A stretch of 64,000 bases of DNA from Coptis chinensis (taxonomy: Eukaryota > Streptophyta > Magnoliopsida > Ranunculales > Ranunculaceae): positions 43,807,001 through 43,871,000 of the forward strand of contig CM027378.1 of assembly GCA_015680905.1 (NCBI GenBank), read 5' to 3'. Of the stretch, positions 36,940 to 48,471 are shown piece by piece; the stretch's first letter is position 1, and each line of letters begins with the position of its first letter. The position numbers and the translations under genes were made by a program. The notes below the pieces were generated by a model that saw nothing but the letters and a program-made list of their open reading frames with translations, had not been told where the DNA came from and did no database searches.

Positions 36940-38220
36940 GCATCCTCTCACCTATTCTAGACTTCGTACCATACTGTAGTGATAAGTCATGGGTTGTAAG
37001 TTGGCTTATGTATTGGTTTATGAAGGAAAGGTAAAAAAGATTCAAAGGTTGTTTCTGAAAAACACTAAGGGTTTTGCTTCATTATTTGGAAGATTTCTTC
37101 AAATTCTGTATTGTAGAGAAAATTCCTCCTTTGTCTTAGCTTTTCCATCCATTCTGTTCAACTTTTTTTTTTGTCTTTAGCTCAGTGGTATATCCTTGAT
37201 TAGTACTGGATATGCTTGTTTTCCACTAGCCTCTTTCACTTAGAACAAAATGATGGTCTTCATTGTATCTCTCTAATATTTCCTTGTAATCTCCTTTTGT
37301 GCTATTTCTTCCGCTTTGTGCCCCTCGTATTCTCATAAACATATGGGTATGGCCGATAAAGATTTTGGCTATACTCCTTGTCTGGAGTTGGGTAAAGGGT
37401 AAAGGGTTTTATGAAAGAAAATGGCTTATTGTAAGGCTCAAAAGGGTTTAACATGATGGTCCTACTAGGTGGGATAAAGGTTGAATGGGTTCACTACTTG
37501 ACTTATCAGTATGATACTCTAATTCGAATAGACTACAAGACCTAATGGCTATCTCCCCAGTTGATGTCACTTTGTGATTAACCAAATCAACAAATAATGA
37601 GACTATATTACAATGACATAAAGAACTGAAAGATGTTGAGTCACTAAGACTTGGATTTTTCATAAGAACTCTCCAAAGAATGGGTATAAAGCTCAAGTCT
37701 CACGAGCTAAGTCTAAAAATTCTACTTCCAGTTTACTAGGGGTTTAAATCTCTTTTCTAGCAAAAGTATACAAAACTAACCAAGTATTATGGTGGTGCCT
37801 TGATAAAGAATTCTATCAACAAGAACTATGTCTGAGCATAATAAATTGTCTAAGCGGTAATGAAATCAACAATATCAACTATCGATCAAACTCAACATTA
37901 AGTAGTATAGAATCTATATCCCAGACTCATCATTAAAATTCATTTTTCTCATGCTACTGATATAGAAAAAAAAATATTTTTGTTTTTGAAAACTAATTTT
38001 CGAAATTCATTTCTCAAGTACACCCTCCACCAACTTAACATATGCATTGCCCTCAATGTATAGAAATTAAGTAAATGAAATGAATGAGAAAAAGGGAAGA
38101 TGTTACCATTGATGCTGAATATCAAAATTAATCCCAAAAAATAAGAACATTTCCTTTTACCAAGTTTTTTTTTGTTAGGTCTTTTTAAGTCAGATTCCTA
38201 ATACTATATATCATGCATTA
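36940..38220 (-). other. 3' internal region of E2, left part
   Basis: Inverted counterpart of about 16590-18230 in E1, including the ACATTGAGGGCAATGCAT motif and the small conserved but meaningless frame at 37448-37696. It joins the gag-like fragment at about 38200, which shows that pol was deleted in E2. Confidence 0.8.
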
Positions 38221-38760
38221 TCAATTTGGAGTGAGGAGATGAGATTTTCTTACCCAAATCTGACGAATGTTTGGAGGATGAGGAGGTCTCACCTTGTGGT
38301 TTGTCAAAAATGCTCCTTGATATGCTGGAAAGATTGCTGGTGAAGTTGCTTCTCTGCCTTGAACTATTTTAGGTCTGATGATTGTGTGATAGGCCTTGTG
38401 GTTCCTCTGTGTAGAAGATTGACGAAAATCTTTCTTTCTAACATGACAATAGTATCTGATGTGCCCTTTACCACCATAATGATGATAATGGATGTCTGGT
38501 TGACTGCGCTCAGGGTGGGCGGTAGACTGGTTCACATACTTCTCTCGTTCAGACAATAATGGTGTAGAAGAGGCTTCAACAGTGCAATGCTTCTTATCAA
38601 TATGGTCCACTTTCTGCTTCAGAAGACTCATTTTAGTTTCTAGATTCTGTTATTTTTCAAAAACTTCTTTAAGATGATTCTCTAGTAACTGATTTGCAGA
38701 AGTTTGTTGTTCATCCTGAAATGTAGAGTTCATCTTCTCAAGGTATGATACTCTCTCTGC
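38221..38760 (-). pseudogene. Gag-like zinc-knuckle fragment, possibly copia-derived, fused to E2
   Basis: Continues in the same frame as the E2 gag-protease, after its stop at 38797. It starts with a coiled-coil-like stretch (KLAERVSYLEKMNSTFQ; MSLLKQKVDHIDKKH) with stops. A degenerate zinc knuckle follows, HYGGKGHIRYYCH, where two Cys of CxxCx4Hx4C have changed, then IRQIWVRKSHL. The knuckle plus a WVRK segment is more typical of Ty1/copia gag than of Gypsy. I therefore suspect a chimera, but a diverged Gypsy domain is possible. Confidence 0.5.
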
Positions 38761-38796
38761 CAATTTTCCATTCTGCTTACTTAAATCCTAAATTTT

Positions 38797-41325
38797 CTAT
38801 AGAGATTCCAAGAACATGGCTAGCAACGCCTCTGTTGTGGGGTTCTCAGGTTCATTACAGTTTTCTGTAGATTGAGCACTCTCAATTGTATCTTCGAATG
38901 GGAAGGATTCTTGTATCATGCTATCAAGGAAGTACACCTCTGCACCTTCAGCGTCATCACAATCCTTATGCAACAGGTGAAAGATATTTATGTCCATGGA
39001 CATCTTACCAAAGTTGATCTTCATTTCACCATTGTGACATTTTATCAAAGCTTTTGCGGTAGTGAGGAAAGGTCGGCCTAGAATAATTGGTATTTTATTA
39101 AAGGCTTCCTGGGTGTCTATCACAATGAAATCCACTAGATAGTAGAAATCGGCTACTTGAACAAGAACATCCTCAACTATGCCTCTGGGAATCTTGGTAG
39201 AGCGGTCAGCTAACTTCAATTTGACTTGTGTAGGCTTTAGGTTCTCCAGGCCCAATGCTTGGTACACATGATATGGCAAGAGATTAACACTAGCACCAAG
39301 GTCTAAAAGAGCATTACCTGTGAATTTTTCTCCTATCTTGCATGATATTGTAGGACTTCCTAGATCTTTGAGCTTAACTGGAGCATGTTGATGGATAATA
39401 GATGTTGTTTGTCCAGCTTGAAATGCTCACTTTGGAACATGAGTACTTCTCTTTATGTTGCATGCATCCTTCAAGAATTTGGCATATGATGGCAACTGCT
39501 TGATCGCTTTGAGAAAGGGGATATTGATGTTATCTTTCTCAAATGCCTCCTTCATCTCTAAAAATTGCTTGTTCTTTTTGCTTTGAGCAAGAAACATAGG
39601 AAAAGGTGCCTTCGGTACAAACATATCAACATGTGTCTGCTTTTCTTTCTCTTTGACATTCTTGCATATCTTGTCCTGCTTATCTTGACAAATAGGAGTT
39701 GAAAGGATTTCTCCCACTTCCTTTCGAACTTCAGTTGAAATCTTGACTGATTGCTCTATAGCAATGTCATCATGAGAAGGTAAGTCAACCTTGTTGTCTA
39801 TCTTCAATCCTGATATGAGAGTAGTAACTGAGCTGACATGATCATGGAGGTGATCAGTACTAGAAGTTGTCCCAATGTGGCATAGATCTTCACTCCTCGA
39901 TATTGGTTCCAATAAGCTAGGTTGAGTAGCTTGTGTCTTTACAGACAAAGCAGTAATGAGTTGGTCGACCTTGGCCTCTAGAGACTCCATTCTACAACAT
40001 TGACTTGCCTGAGATTGCTGGAGATTGAGCTGAGACTGTGAAAGAAGCTCTATAACACTTTCAAACTTTTGATTTTTCTGTGATAACAAAGTAATTGCAT
40101 TATCTTGGTTGGCAGGTGTGGCATAATTTCTCCTAGGATCAGGCACTAACTCTCCACTTGTATTGGAATTCTGCTGAGAGTATAATTGTTGTTGAGGAAC
40201 TAACTACGAAGCTTGACTTGTCTATGAAATATAACTTTGATCTTGAGAACCTGGGGGTCTAGTGTTCTGTCTCCAATAATTACCTTGAAAGTTATTACCA
40301 CATTGGTTGGGCCTCTGAAATAAGTTTATATTGTACTCTCCAACTGATGCATGTCGATAGTAACCAGGACATTCTAGAGTTGCATGGGAAGTGCCCGAAC
40401 AGACTTCCCAATATTGGCTAGCTTGCATGACTGGGAGAGATTTAGCTTGAGACTTGTTTATCATGGAGGGATTCATAGAGAACTGATTGAATTTCTTACT
40501 CAAAGTTTCAATGCTAGTGGCCAGGCTAGCCAATGTAGACTTCAGTTCTTGATCTGATTGTTCATGTGCTTGGTAACCAAATTGCTTCGGCTCCCCTTCC
40601 ATGCTAGCGGCATCCTCATTGCTAGTAGTCCATTATTGTATTTCTTTAGCTAAATTCTCGAGAAAGTTGTAAGCTTCCTCTCCATCCATTGATGTAAACT
40701 TGCCTTTGTGCATTGACTGTATCATCTGCTTGTTCATCATCGAGAGTCCTCGATAGAAAAAATGAGCAAGTGTTCTCTTATCATAACCATGATATGGACA
40801 TAAGACTAGCAGATTATTGAATTTCTCCCAGCTTTGATGATATTCTTCAGTCACCTTCCCTTTGAAATTGCTGATGGCTTGCTGCATGGCATCTGTCTTC
40901 TGGGGTGAGTAGAACTTGTTCATAAACTTTGTTCTCAACTTCTCCCAGTTATCTATTGAATTGATCGGCTGTTCAGTTAACCATTCAGAGGCTTTACCTT
41001 CGAGTGAGAGCGAAAAAAGAATCAACTTGATACTCTCATCTTTGATATTCTAGTTCTTGAAAGTTCTGAGGACTGATAGAAATTTGTTCATGTGAACATA
41101 TGGCTGAACATTGTCTGAACCATTGAACTTTGGAAGCATAGAGATTACTGATGCTTTAAGTTCAAACTGGTTAGATTCTGTCTCTGGAAAAACAATACTA
41201 CTGGGTGGGTCTCCAATGATTGGCGAATAGAAATCGCTCAGCTTTTTCCTCTGTTGTGCTTGCATGGGTGGGATAGCTTCAGGATTATTGGTGTCCATAA
41301 CACCTCCATCATTGCGTGCGGCCAT
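38797..41325 (-). pseudogene. E2 gag-protease, one frame broken only by stops
   Basis: ATG 41325 (MAARNDGGVMDTNNPEAIPP) to the stop at 38797, about 843 codons in one frame with several in-frame stops (ending at 41050, 40633, 40222, about 40203 and 39427) and no frameshift. The retrotransposon gag domain is clear: FSLSLEGKASEWL, WEKLRTKFMNKFYSPQKT, YHQSWEKFNNLLVLCPYHG, FYRGL. The CCHC knuckle reads YWEVCSGTSHATLECP, with the first Cys replaced. A long Gln/Ser spacer follows. Aspartic protease is seen as LLDLGASVNLLPYHVY, with FNKIPIILGRPFL downstream. The protein would form the particle shell and process the polyprotein; here it is dead. Pol should follow but is deleted. Confidence 0.92.
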
Positions 41326-41808
41326 TGTATCAATCCAATCTAGTATTCTTGCTATGCGAAGATGATAAAAACTATCCTACTATTCTTGAATGAAATTAAA
41401 CTAATATGCAACTATTCTAAATTATACTAATATGCAAAACTACTTTCCTTCAAATGGGTTGGGTTTTGCAGCTAGTATCTCGCCCGTTGTCTAAAGCTAT
41501 CTCTTCTAGGGTTATGGTTAATCACTTGGATTGCTTAAGTACCACGGCCCACAGACGATAGTCTGTTTGTCAAGATTCAGACAAGAAACACTAGAGTTTG
41601 ATGTTTCGATGTGCTGGCTTACAACTTCAATTGTTGAAAACGTCCTAAATGCAATTATACTAGAAAACAATAAAACTAAACTATGATGCAACTATACTAA
41701 GAATGAAACAAGAGGCTAAAATATAACTTACAAACACTATTAGTCCACTAAGATGGCTAAACAAGAGGCATAATCGAGGGTTAAATAGCATTTTTTGAGC
41801 ACTTATCA
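41326..41808 (-). repeat. E2 leader and internally deleted 5' LTR
   Basis: The minus reading starts TGATAAGTGCTC at 41808 and matches the 3' LTR for about 70 bp. It then jumps to the part around the CTAAA array (18830-18870) near 41715, losing several hundred bases. Below about 41670 similarity to the LTR is lost and a leader of unknown limits precedes gag. No convincing tRNA primer site was seen. Confidence 0.65.
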
Positions 41809-41813
41809 ACCGT

Positions 41814-42108
41814 CTGTTGGAGTAAGCACTAAGTGAGTAAGAAATTTCTATCTCTAAAAAATACTATTATTCTTGAACATGCTATTAATTGATTTTGTGG
41901 GTATATCACCTGAAAACCCTCACGAGACTATAACTCGTTCTTTTTGGGGAACTTAAAGGCTTAAAGCCTTGTTGCATATGGTAAATGCAATCGCGATGCC
42001 TGCGAAAGTGAGTTAGGATTTTATTTTTGTTATTAGGATGTGATTTTGATCACTTATCTCTTTTTATCTTATTTGCTAAGAGACTAGCAAAAGGCTAGTT
42101 GGGGGTTG
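41814..42108 (+). other. E1 3' internal region resumed after E2, ending in PPT
   Basis: Directly continues E1 from 18591. It ends AAGGCTAGTTGGGGGTTG before LTR start TGATAAGTG at 42109, and matches the inverted sequence 19357-19650 of E2. Confidence 0.87.
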
Positions 42109-42450
42109 TGATAAGTGCTCAAAAAGTGCATTTTAACCCTCGATTATATATCTTGTTTAGCCATCTTAGTGGACTAAACATGCTTGTAAGTCATGTTTTA
42201 TGATTATACAAGTGAAAAAGAGAGTTTTGTAGAATATTAGAGAAAAAGGGTAAAACGGAGCAATTAGAAGAATTAGGATCACATGGAAAGCCTGTGGACA
42301 ATCATGGAGAAGGCTAAGGAATTGAAGCTATGAAAGATACGACTTGGACCTATTTTAAAGCCTATTTGGAAGCCCAAGGCAAAATGATTCGTTGCTTGGA
42401 CCAAAGCCCACAAAAGAGGAAAGAAAGATGGAGCAAAAAAGCAAAAACAG

Positions 42451-42532
42451 ACTCTTGCATCTGGGACGCAAGGTCCGTGCATCCATGTGCGACTCTTGCA
42501 TCTGGGATGCAAGTCCGGTGTGTCCAGACGCA
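42451..42532 (+). repeat. Tandem 41-bp duplication in E1 U3
   Basis: GACTCTTGCATCTGGGACGC and its following bases (42451-42491) are repeated at 42492-42532 with several substitutions. It lies about 120 bp upstream of the TATA box, where promoter repeats of LTRs are often found. Confidence 0.85.
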
Positions 42533-42653
42533 TGAACCGACACTGTAGCCCACCGCTTTTATTGTTGGAAACGAAGTTGGACTCTGAAAGAAGTTGATTT
42601 GTAATAGGAAATAAACCACGGTTTGCGATGTTTCTAGAACTCATTGTAACCCC

Positions 42654-42662
42654 TATAAATAG
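42654..42662 (+). promoter_or_regulatory. TATA box of E1 LTR
   Basis: TATAAATAG after CATTGTAACCCC, a standard plant TATA context, within U3 of the LTR. The transcript would start about 30 bp downstream. Confidence 0.65.
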
Positions 42663-43686
42663 AGGACCTAAGTGCCTCATTAAACTTACCAATTCCCTTA
42701 CATTCTTGTCTCCAGAACTTGAGGCAGAGAGAGATTAATAATAAAATATTCAGTTTTAACTAGTCGAGTTTTAATAAATTAGTCTTTCTAGTCTTATGTT
42801 CTTCGACTCTTCTTATTCTCATTCTTCGTGTTCTTCCTTCTTCATGGAAGGCTAATCTTCTCCTTCAAGGGAGAAGATGAAGCTGGTGCTTAAGGTTCGG
42901 TGATTCTTCTGGCTCATGGTGTTCTCCAATCAGGTTAGTTTTTTATGTTTTTAGTTATTAGTTCCATTGTCCACACCAGGGGATGGAAGTATAGAATAGG
43001 GTTTACGTTTTGCAATATTAATATCATGTTAGTGTTCTTTACTTTTCTTCTAGTAGTGTAGTTCTTTAGAGTTAGGAAAGTATTCTTTGTGTTGCCCTAG
43101 AAGGGGTAGCTAAGGTAGTGGCTGCCTAGGGGAACTATTCTTTGTGTTTGCCTTAAGTGTTGATTCATTGAATGGCTGCCCTATTAGGAAGTACTCCTTG
43201 ATGTTGCTCCTGGTAATACATTGAATGGCTTCCCGAGCTTACATAAAAGGAAAGAAGATATTAATAGCATAAATATAGGAACAACCTTAAGTAGAGTTAA
43301 TTGTTAACGATGTTTTGTCCAAGAGGGCATCGACATTCATCGATTGCCTAATTGTAGTCTACTTGTGAGAAAAACTATGAAGCAGAAGGTCGCAGATCAA
43401 AGGTAGCGGTGGATTCTAATCTCTTGAATTCTCTCTCCTATAAATTCTCAATAGTTTAATCAGTTTAGTTTAGTTTAGCATTAGAATCTAAAATCTCTAC
43501 AATAATAGTTTTTAATCCCTGTCCTACACGTAACATATACTTAAAAGTGGAACGATATCCTACTCATCCTTTACTCATTGAAGGATAATTAGGTTTTGAT
43601 ACGCTTCTGTTTTGTTCAATGACCATCATCCATCATCCATCTACACATTCCATAAACCATCTCACACACAGAAAGAGTCCGTGTCA

Positions 43687-46600
43687 TTTATACATCTCAT
43701 TAGCGGGGAATAAATAAAAGCTCATTTGAACTCAGAATAATATATATGCACTAGTTTAATCATCTAAAGATAAAAATGCAAAACATGAGCGATGAAATGC
43801 AAAAGCAGAGTCATTTCCGAAACTTTTGTAGAGCGTCCTTAAGTTGGGTCCTCATAGGGGTGTGTTGCAATCACAACTCTCTGATAGATTCACTCATGTT
43901 TTGTTTTCTTAAGTGCAGAGGGCACTTTTATTCCTCACATGCTCGAATGACGTCCAAGGAAATCGGGGTCGATTGATCACAATATCCACTTACTATCACA
44001 CCATCTTATTCCTAGTCGAGCTAGAGGTTTTCTATTAAGAATTACAGGGCTAAGGTAGTGGTTTAGAAATAAAGGGAATGGAAAACAAACTCTGATATGT
44101 TGAGAAATTAGGTCTTCAGGATATTTGTAACTAGAGAAGAACCTAGTTTTGTTCTTTGCATCCGAAATTGTGATTCATTCTTTTAGCCCTTTGGCTTTGT
44201 GACTTCATATGATTTTGAATTTTTGGGAGTTCTAACTTTGTTTTTGTTTCTTTTGAAATCGACTCCTTTTGATTTTGATCTTTTGGGAGATTTCGATCTT
44301 TGAATCTTTTCTTTCTTTTCTTTTTCTTATGAAGCTTCTAACTATTTTGTTTTTGTACAAGGCATTCTCTTCTCTTTTTACATATCATCCAATTCTCAAT
44401 TCGTTAGCTGGATAAGCTTTTTATTGTGTGTGGTAACGGTTTAGGGATTGATGGCGAAGAAATAAAAAGGCTTTTAGATTTTGGTGAAGGCTTAAGGGGG
44501 GTAACTAGAGGAAAAAATATCTTTTTGGGTTTTTAACATTTATTTGGCTATATCGATCCAAAAAAGGCCTAAATTCTCTCCTAGGATATGGCGTGGTGAT
44601 CAAGAAAGTGGACGTTTTATCTTTCTATCCATACATCCTTGTGTCATCACTCAATAATCATTCAGATGAGGCTTTTGGCTAGATTCTTATAGGATATGGA
44701 ACTTAACTATTCTAACCTTGGTCTCGGAAACTCACTGCTATATACAATCAAATGCTGATGCATGCCATTAATGAAAAGGTGTAGAAACTATTGTATGTAT
44801 ATTAGTCTAAATTCGAAGAACGAATTTTTACTCTATTGCTATAATGAAAATTCTAAACCTTTTATTCATTATAGAAAAATAAAAACAAGACTTTTAGTAC
44901 TAAATAGAAAAATATTTTTGGTCTTTTTCAAATATTTTAAGAAAGAAAGAAATATAGAAAATCTATCTAATATAAGAAATGCTAATTAATAAATGCCTAG
45001 TCTTTGCAAATGTTACTATACCACCCCCAAACAGAAATATATTTTGTCCTCAAAGTATGAAGAAAAGGAAAGTGATTACCATAAGAACATGAGCAAAAAC
45101 AGCAGTAACTTGTACTATGTTCTTCATTATGAAAATATACCACCCCCAAACATGTTTGGAGCGTGGGTTGCTGGATATAGAACAAGATGTACATGGGTTA
45201 TCTAAATAGTAAGCTACGTAATTATTCTACTATGATTTTTTTTTTAAATCCTGTTTTTCTCAAAAGGTTTTTCTAACCATATAGATGGTTTTTACAAGAA
45301 GATAAAATCATACGTTTATCCAATATCATTTTGGTTACTTTGGGGCGTAAGATTTTAATTTTTATATCCTCAAATTTTGAAAACTATGTAGAAATATTAA
45401 AAAGATAACTCATACAAAAGCTGTGATTTCTAAAGCTAAGTTTGAAAAACAAACAAGTGATCTTAGGCAACTTTCGTGTCGGCGCTTTACTGAACCCAAT
45501 CCAGTCAGACTGTGGCTTATGTTATGTCTGTTGCGGGATTTACTGCATAGAACATAGTGGGATGGTTTATCTAATTAGACACTAGTAGATGGTGAAACTA
45601 GGTCTCTTTGGTAGATTTTGGTAGTTATGGTTAAAATAGGGTGGAACCAATGCTCTGTTCTGATTAGTGTAGGTACTTTGTCTTTGTCTAAATGTAGTTG
45701 GTGGTTTGACAAACCCTGGAGGTGGTTGGGTTTGTGGCTTTGGGTGTTACCTCCATGGTGCATTTGGTATATTGGTGGTATGTTGGTGCACAAAGGACAA
45801 TTGGTATCTATATGGATTAAGCTGAGACAGAAAGTGCATGGTGATATGGGCGACCCTTAGTAACATATAACTAATCCTCAAACCGCCCTTAGAAGAATGG
45901 AGATTGTGTACCCCATAAAGGTTAGTCTATGTGGAATCCATTGCCCTTTTTTTGGAAAATCACATAACTATTGATGTAACGAGAAACTCTTATTATAAGT
46001 GCAGGAAACACAAGAGCTTTTATGAAAGGTAAGAGAAGGTTTTTACTTTTTAGATTTTTGGGTTTTTGTTCCTAAATTACTATAATATAAAAGAAAAATT
46101 ACTACTAAGAATCATCACTATGAAGAAAAGTGATCGTCCCAATAGAATGAAAAAATGTTTGAAATTAAGTGATTCTAATTAAGAACCTGTGTGGGGTTTG
46201 GCTTGCCCTAGATTGTGCACTTCCTTATTTTGCAAGAAAGTGAATCTAGTGAAGAGGACTAGCTCTATTGCTAGATAATCTAGTCTATCCTCTCCTAATC
46301 TCTAGTTAGCCCTATTTTGTAGCTATTCCAACCATAGAGAAAGACGAAGCTAGAAACAATTAGAAATCACCCATAGAAAGAAAAAGTTTTCGAAATCAAG
46401 GGCTCCAACTACCAACCATCCCACGGTATGGCATGCCTATGGAAGACGAGACATGTTAAACAACCATGAGAGATAACCGTAAGACACCTTCACTCAATCC
46501 CCATCACCCTTTGCTTTGTTTCACATCTCTTCTTTATAGAGGAAAGACTACTCAGCGTCAAAGGTGAGATTGAAAGAAAAATGCTTATGTAAAAATAGAA

Positions 46601-46959
46601 AACAGGGAAATGAAAATAAAGACAGGAATTGTAAATGACAGGAATAGAAAAGCTATTCTAAAAAGAAGTGTAAAATAAAGAAAAAGAAAATTGTATACTT
46701 GCTCCATAGAGGTACACTACTCAAACTACGAGTAAAAATGCTAACAAGAAATATGCAAGTATACGTCGACTCAAGGCTCCGGCACTTACAACAACACACT
46801 CCAAGTGGAGTGGTCCGGTTACCTTAAGGATGCACTCCCATGGAATGTATTGAGAAAACACGATGTTTCTTTTATAGTCAAGACTATATGTGGGGTCGTT
46901 TTAATTCAGATTCCCCAAGACTATGCATATGAGATGGATGATATGTTTTTAACTATATA
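43687..46959 (-). other. 3' internal region of E4 resumed, non-coding
   Basis: Collinear with E0 3915-5200: GGCTAAGGT..., AGGGGGGTAACTAGAGG and GATCCAAAAAAGGCC blocks near 44040-44580, PPT-like CCACCCCCAAACAG near 45025 and CCACCCCCAAACATG near 45142. The two extra ORFs of E0 are absent between these marks. A His/Pro-rich frame at 45575-45793 is unassigned. The conserved TTAAGGTAACCGGACCA block (minus) is at about 46812-46830. Confidence 0.65.
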
Positions 46960-48471
46960 CTAATAATCTAAACAGTTGTAGATCTTTATAGAAAAACATA
47001 TGAAAGCATTTACCCCCCCAAATAGAATGAAATGATGTAGTTGGAGTGTAAGATGCAGAATGGTAAAAGAAAGCTTATGTAACACATCAGGGAATTTATG
47101 TAGTAACCCGTCATTGAATTGCCCAAGAGTGTGTGAGTGTGGTAGTAGTTGTTCTTCATGAGGCTTAGATGATGGGACATATGGCAAACTAGGTTTTTCA
47201 ACCACTTGAATAAAGGGATCATCGTATGCTCTCAAGAACTCATATTCCACCTTAGATTCTATTTTCTCTTTTTCTGGCACTTCAATCAATGCGGGGCTCT
47301 TTTCAACTAGAATGATAGTCTCAGGAGTTTGTATGTTTGGTAACGTCTCTTTACTGGGAAGGTTTAGAAAATTATGAAGGATTTCAAAGGCAATTGTCTT
47401 AAGTACGAGCTTGAGGTTTCTTTAAAATGGTTTAGTAGTGCAGTCCTTAGAATTTGGTGGTTTTTTTATTAATGGAGGTTGGCTTTCGAGAGGTGTTAAC
47501 TCGGGGGAATGATGGTCGAGTGGTAGTTCTTCATATGATCTCAAGGACTCAGGAAAATCTTCATCTAGCTTTGGCGTTTCCACAAATTTGTGGCACATAT
47601 CGGCAATATTAAGGATGTTACAAATTTGTTCCATCGATAAGTCTTTAACGGCCAAACTAAAATTAGATCCACTTTCCACTATAGAATTTATATCCTCTTC
47701 TCCAGGCACTTCATTTTTTTTGTCCTCTTTATCTAGAACTTCATAAATTTCCTCAATGTCATCATCCAAGTTTGTCAAGTTAATCTCCAGCACAAGTTCT
47801 AGAGTTTCTTCTGCCGGAGTGGTCTAATCTATGGGTGTATTAAGACAAATGGGAGAAATTGTAACTTTAGGCATGTAATCATCATAAGAGCTAGAATTCA
47901 CACGATAGTCAGGTGGATGGTGATGGGGTTTTAATTGGTCATAAATATCAAGATGGGCTTTAACAATTGGTTTTGTTATAGCAACACCTTGTTTCTCTTT
48001 TTGGTTGGGTTCTGGACTGGTGGGAAGAATATTAGTCTCAGATGTGGTATCGATTAAAATAGATTAGAGAGAACAAAAGGTCTTTGCTATTTGTTATATT
48101 TGAATTGTTTGCTCGACCATTGCTTGGTAAAGTTGGTCTGTGATAGATGGTAAAGTGGGATATGAATTAGATATGGATGGTGATGTGAATGGTAATAAGC
48201 TTTGGGTGAAGCTGCACTCTGACTGACCATATGAATACATGAATGGTGGTTGATTATTTGTGTCTGAACTCCATGAATTGTTTGCATGATTAGAAAACTC
48301 TGGGGTGTATTGGGTATTATGGAAATTTGAAAATTGAGGTTCATAATCGCAAGAATATTCTATAGGAGGCTCGAACTCGGTATATGATGTGCATTGAGAT
48401 GCCCAATGATACGGACTACCACAACAAGAACAAGGTTCTGGGTTTGCATTGTAATTCCATGATGGTTGCAA
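46960..48471 (-). pseudogene. E4 gag-like CCHC protein, broken only by stops
   Basis: One frame of 504 codons from ATG 48471 (MQPSWNYNANPEP) to the stop at 46960, with four in-frame stops and no frameshift. A well-formed zinc knuckle, CSCCGSPYHWASQC, lies at residues 14-27. A Ser/Asn/Pro/Tyr-rich region follows, then an acidic block (NLTNLDDDIEEIYEVLDKED), then FLRAYDDPFIQVVEKPSLPY and a hydrophobic end (LHLTLQLHHFILFGG). Tyr- and Pro-rich gag proteins of this kind bind element RNA. The capsid part expected before the knuckle is not seen. The plus-strand copy at 62347-63800 has the same layout. Confidence 0.7.

Larger units (their letters stand above)
18592..41808 (-). mobile_element. E2: complete insertion of a defective Gypsy element, split by a CACTA transposon
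   Basis: Minus-strand LTR retrotransposon with ends TGACAAG (18592) and CTTATCA (41808), flanked by an exact 5-bp duplication ACCGT (18587-18591, 41809-41813). In the minus direction: remnant 5' LTR, leader, gag-protease (41325-38797), a gag-like zinc-knuckle fragment, 3' internal region (38220-36940, then 20017-19357), PPT, 3' LTR (19356-18592). Pol is deleted. After removal of the CACTA insertion and one copy of its 3-bp duplication, E2 is 6295 bp. Confidence 0.92.
13689..43686 (+). mobile_element. E1: 5'-truncated Ty3/Gypsy element split by E2
   Basis: Plus-strand element. Pol is at 13689-15925 and the 3' internal region at 15926-18586. It is interrupted by E2 between two copies of ACCGT (18587-18591 and 41809-41813), then resumes at 41814 with CTGTTGGAGTAAGC, PPT and 3' LTR to 43686. 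The uninterrupted sequence (GGAGACCATCTGTTGG in the minus reading) exists in E2's own 3' region at 19641-19664, confirming the join. The 5' LTR, gag, protease and most of RT are lost at 13689. Confidence 0.85.
42109..43686 (+). repeat. 3' LTR of E1
   Basis: Starts TGATAAGTGCTC and ends GAGTCCGTGTCA, parallel to the GAGGCTTGTCA end of the E2 LTR; 1578 bp. Frames inside it (42279-42692, 42330-42548, 42362-42619) overlap one another on both strands and are products of a GC-richer repeat, not genes. Confidence 0.83.

Noticed and set aside
42279..42692. Several overlapping frames on both strands in the E1 LTR
   Set aside because: Caused by a tandem GC-richer 41-bp repeat and U3 sequence; three frames overlap and none has a recognisable domain.
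45618..45860. Trp- and Gly-rich plus-strand frame
   Set aside because: Composition reflects a GT-rich stretch; no homologue recognised and the opposite strand is equally open.
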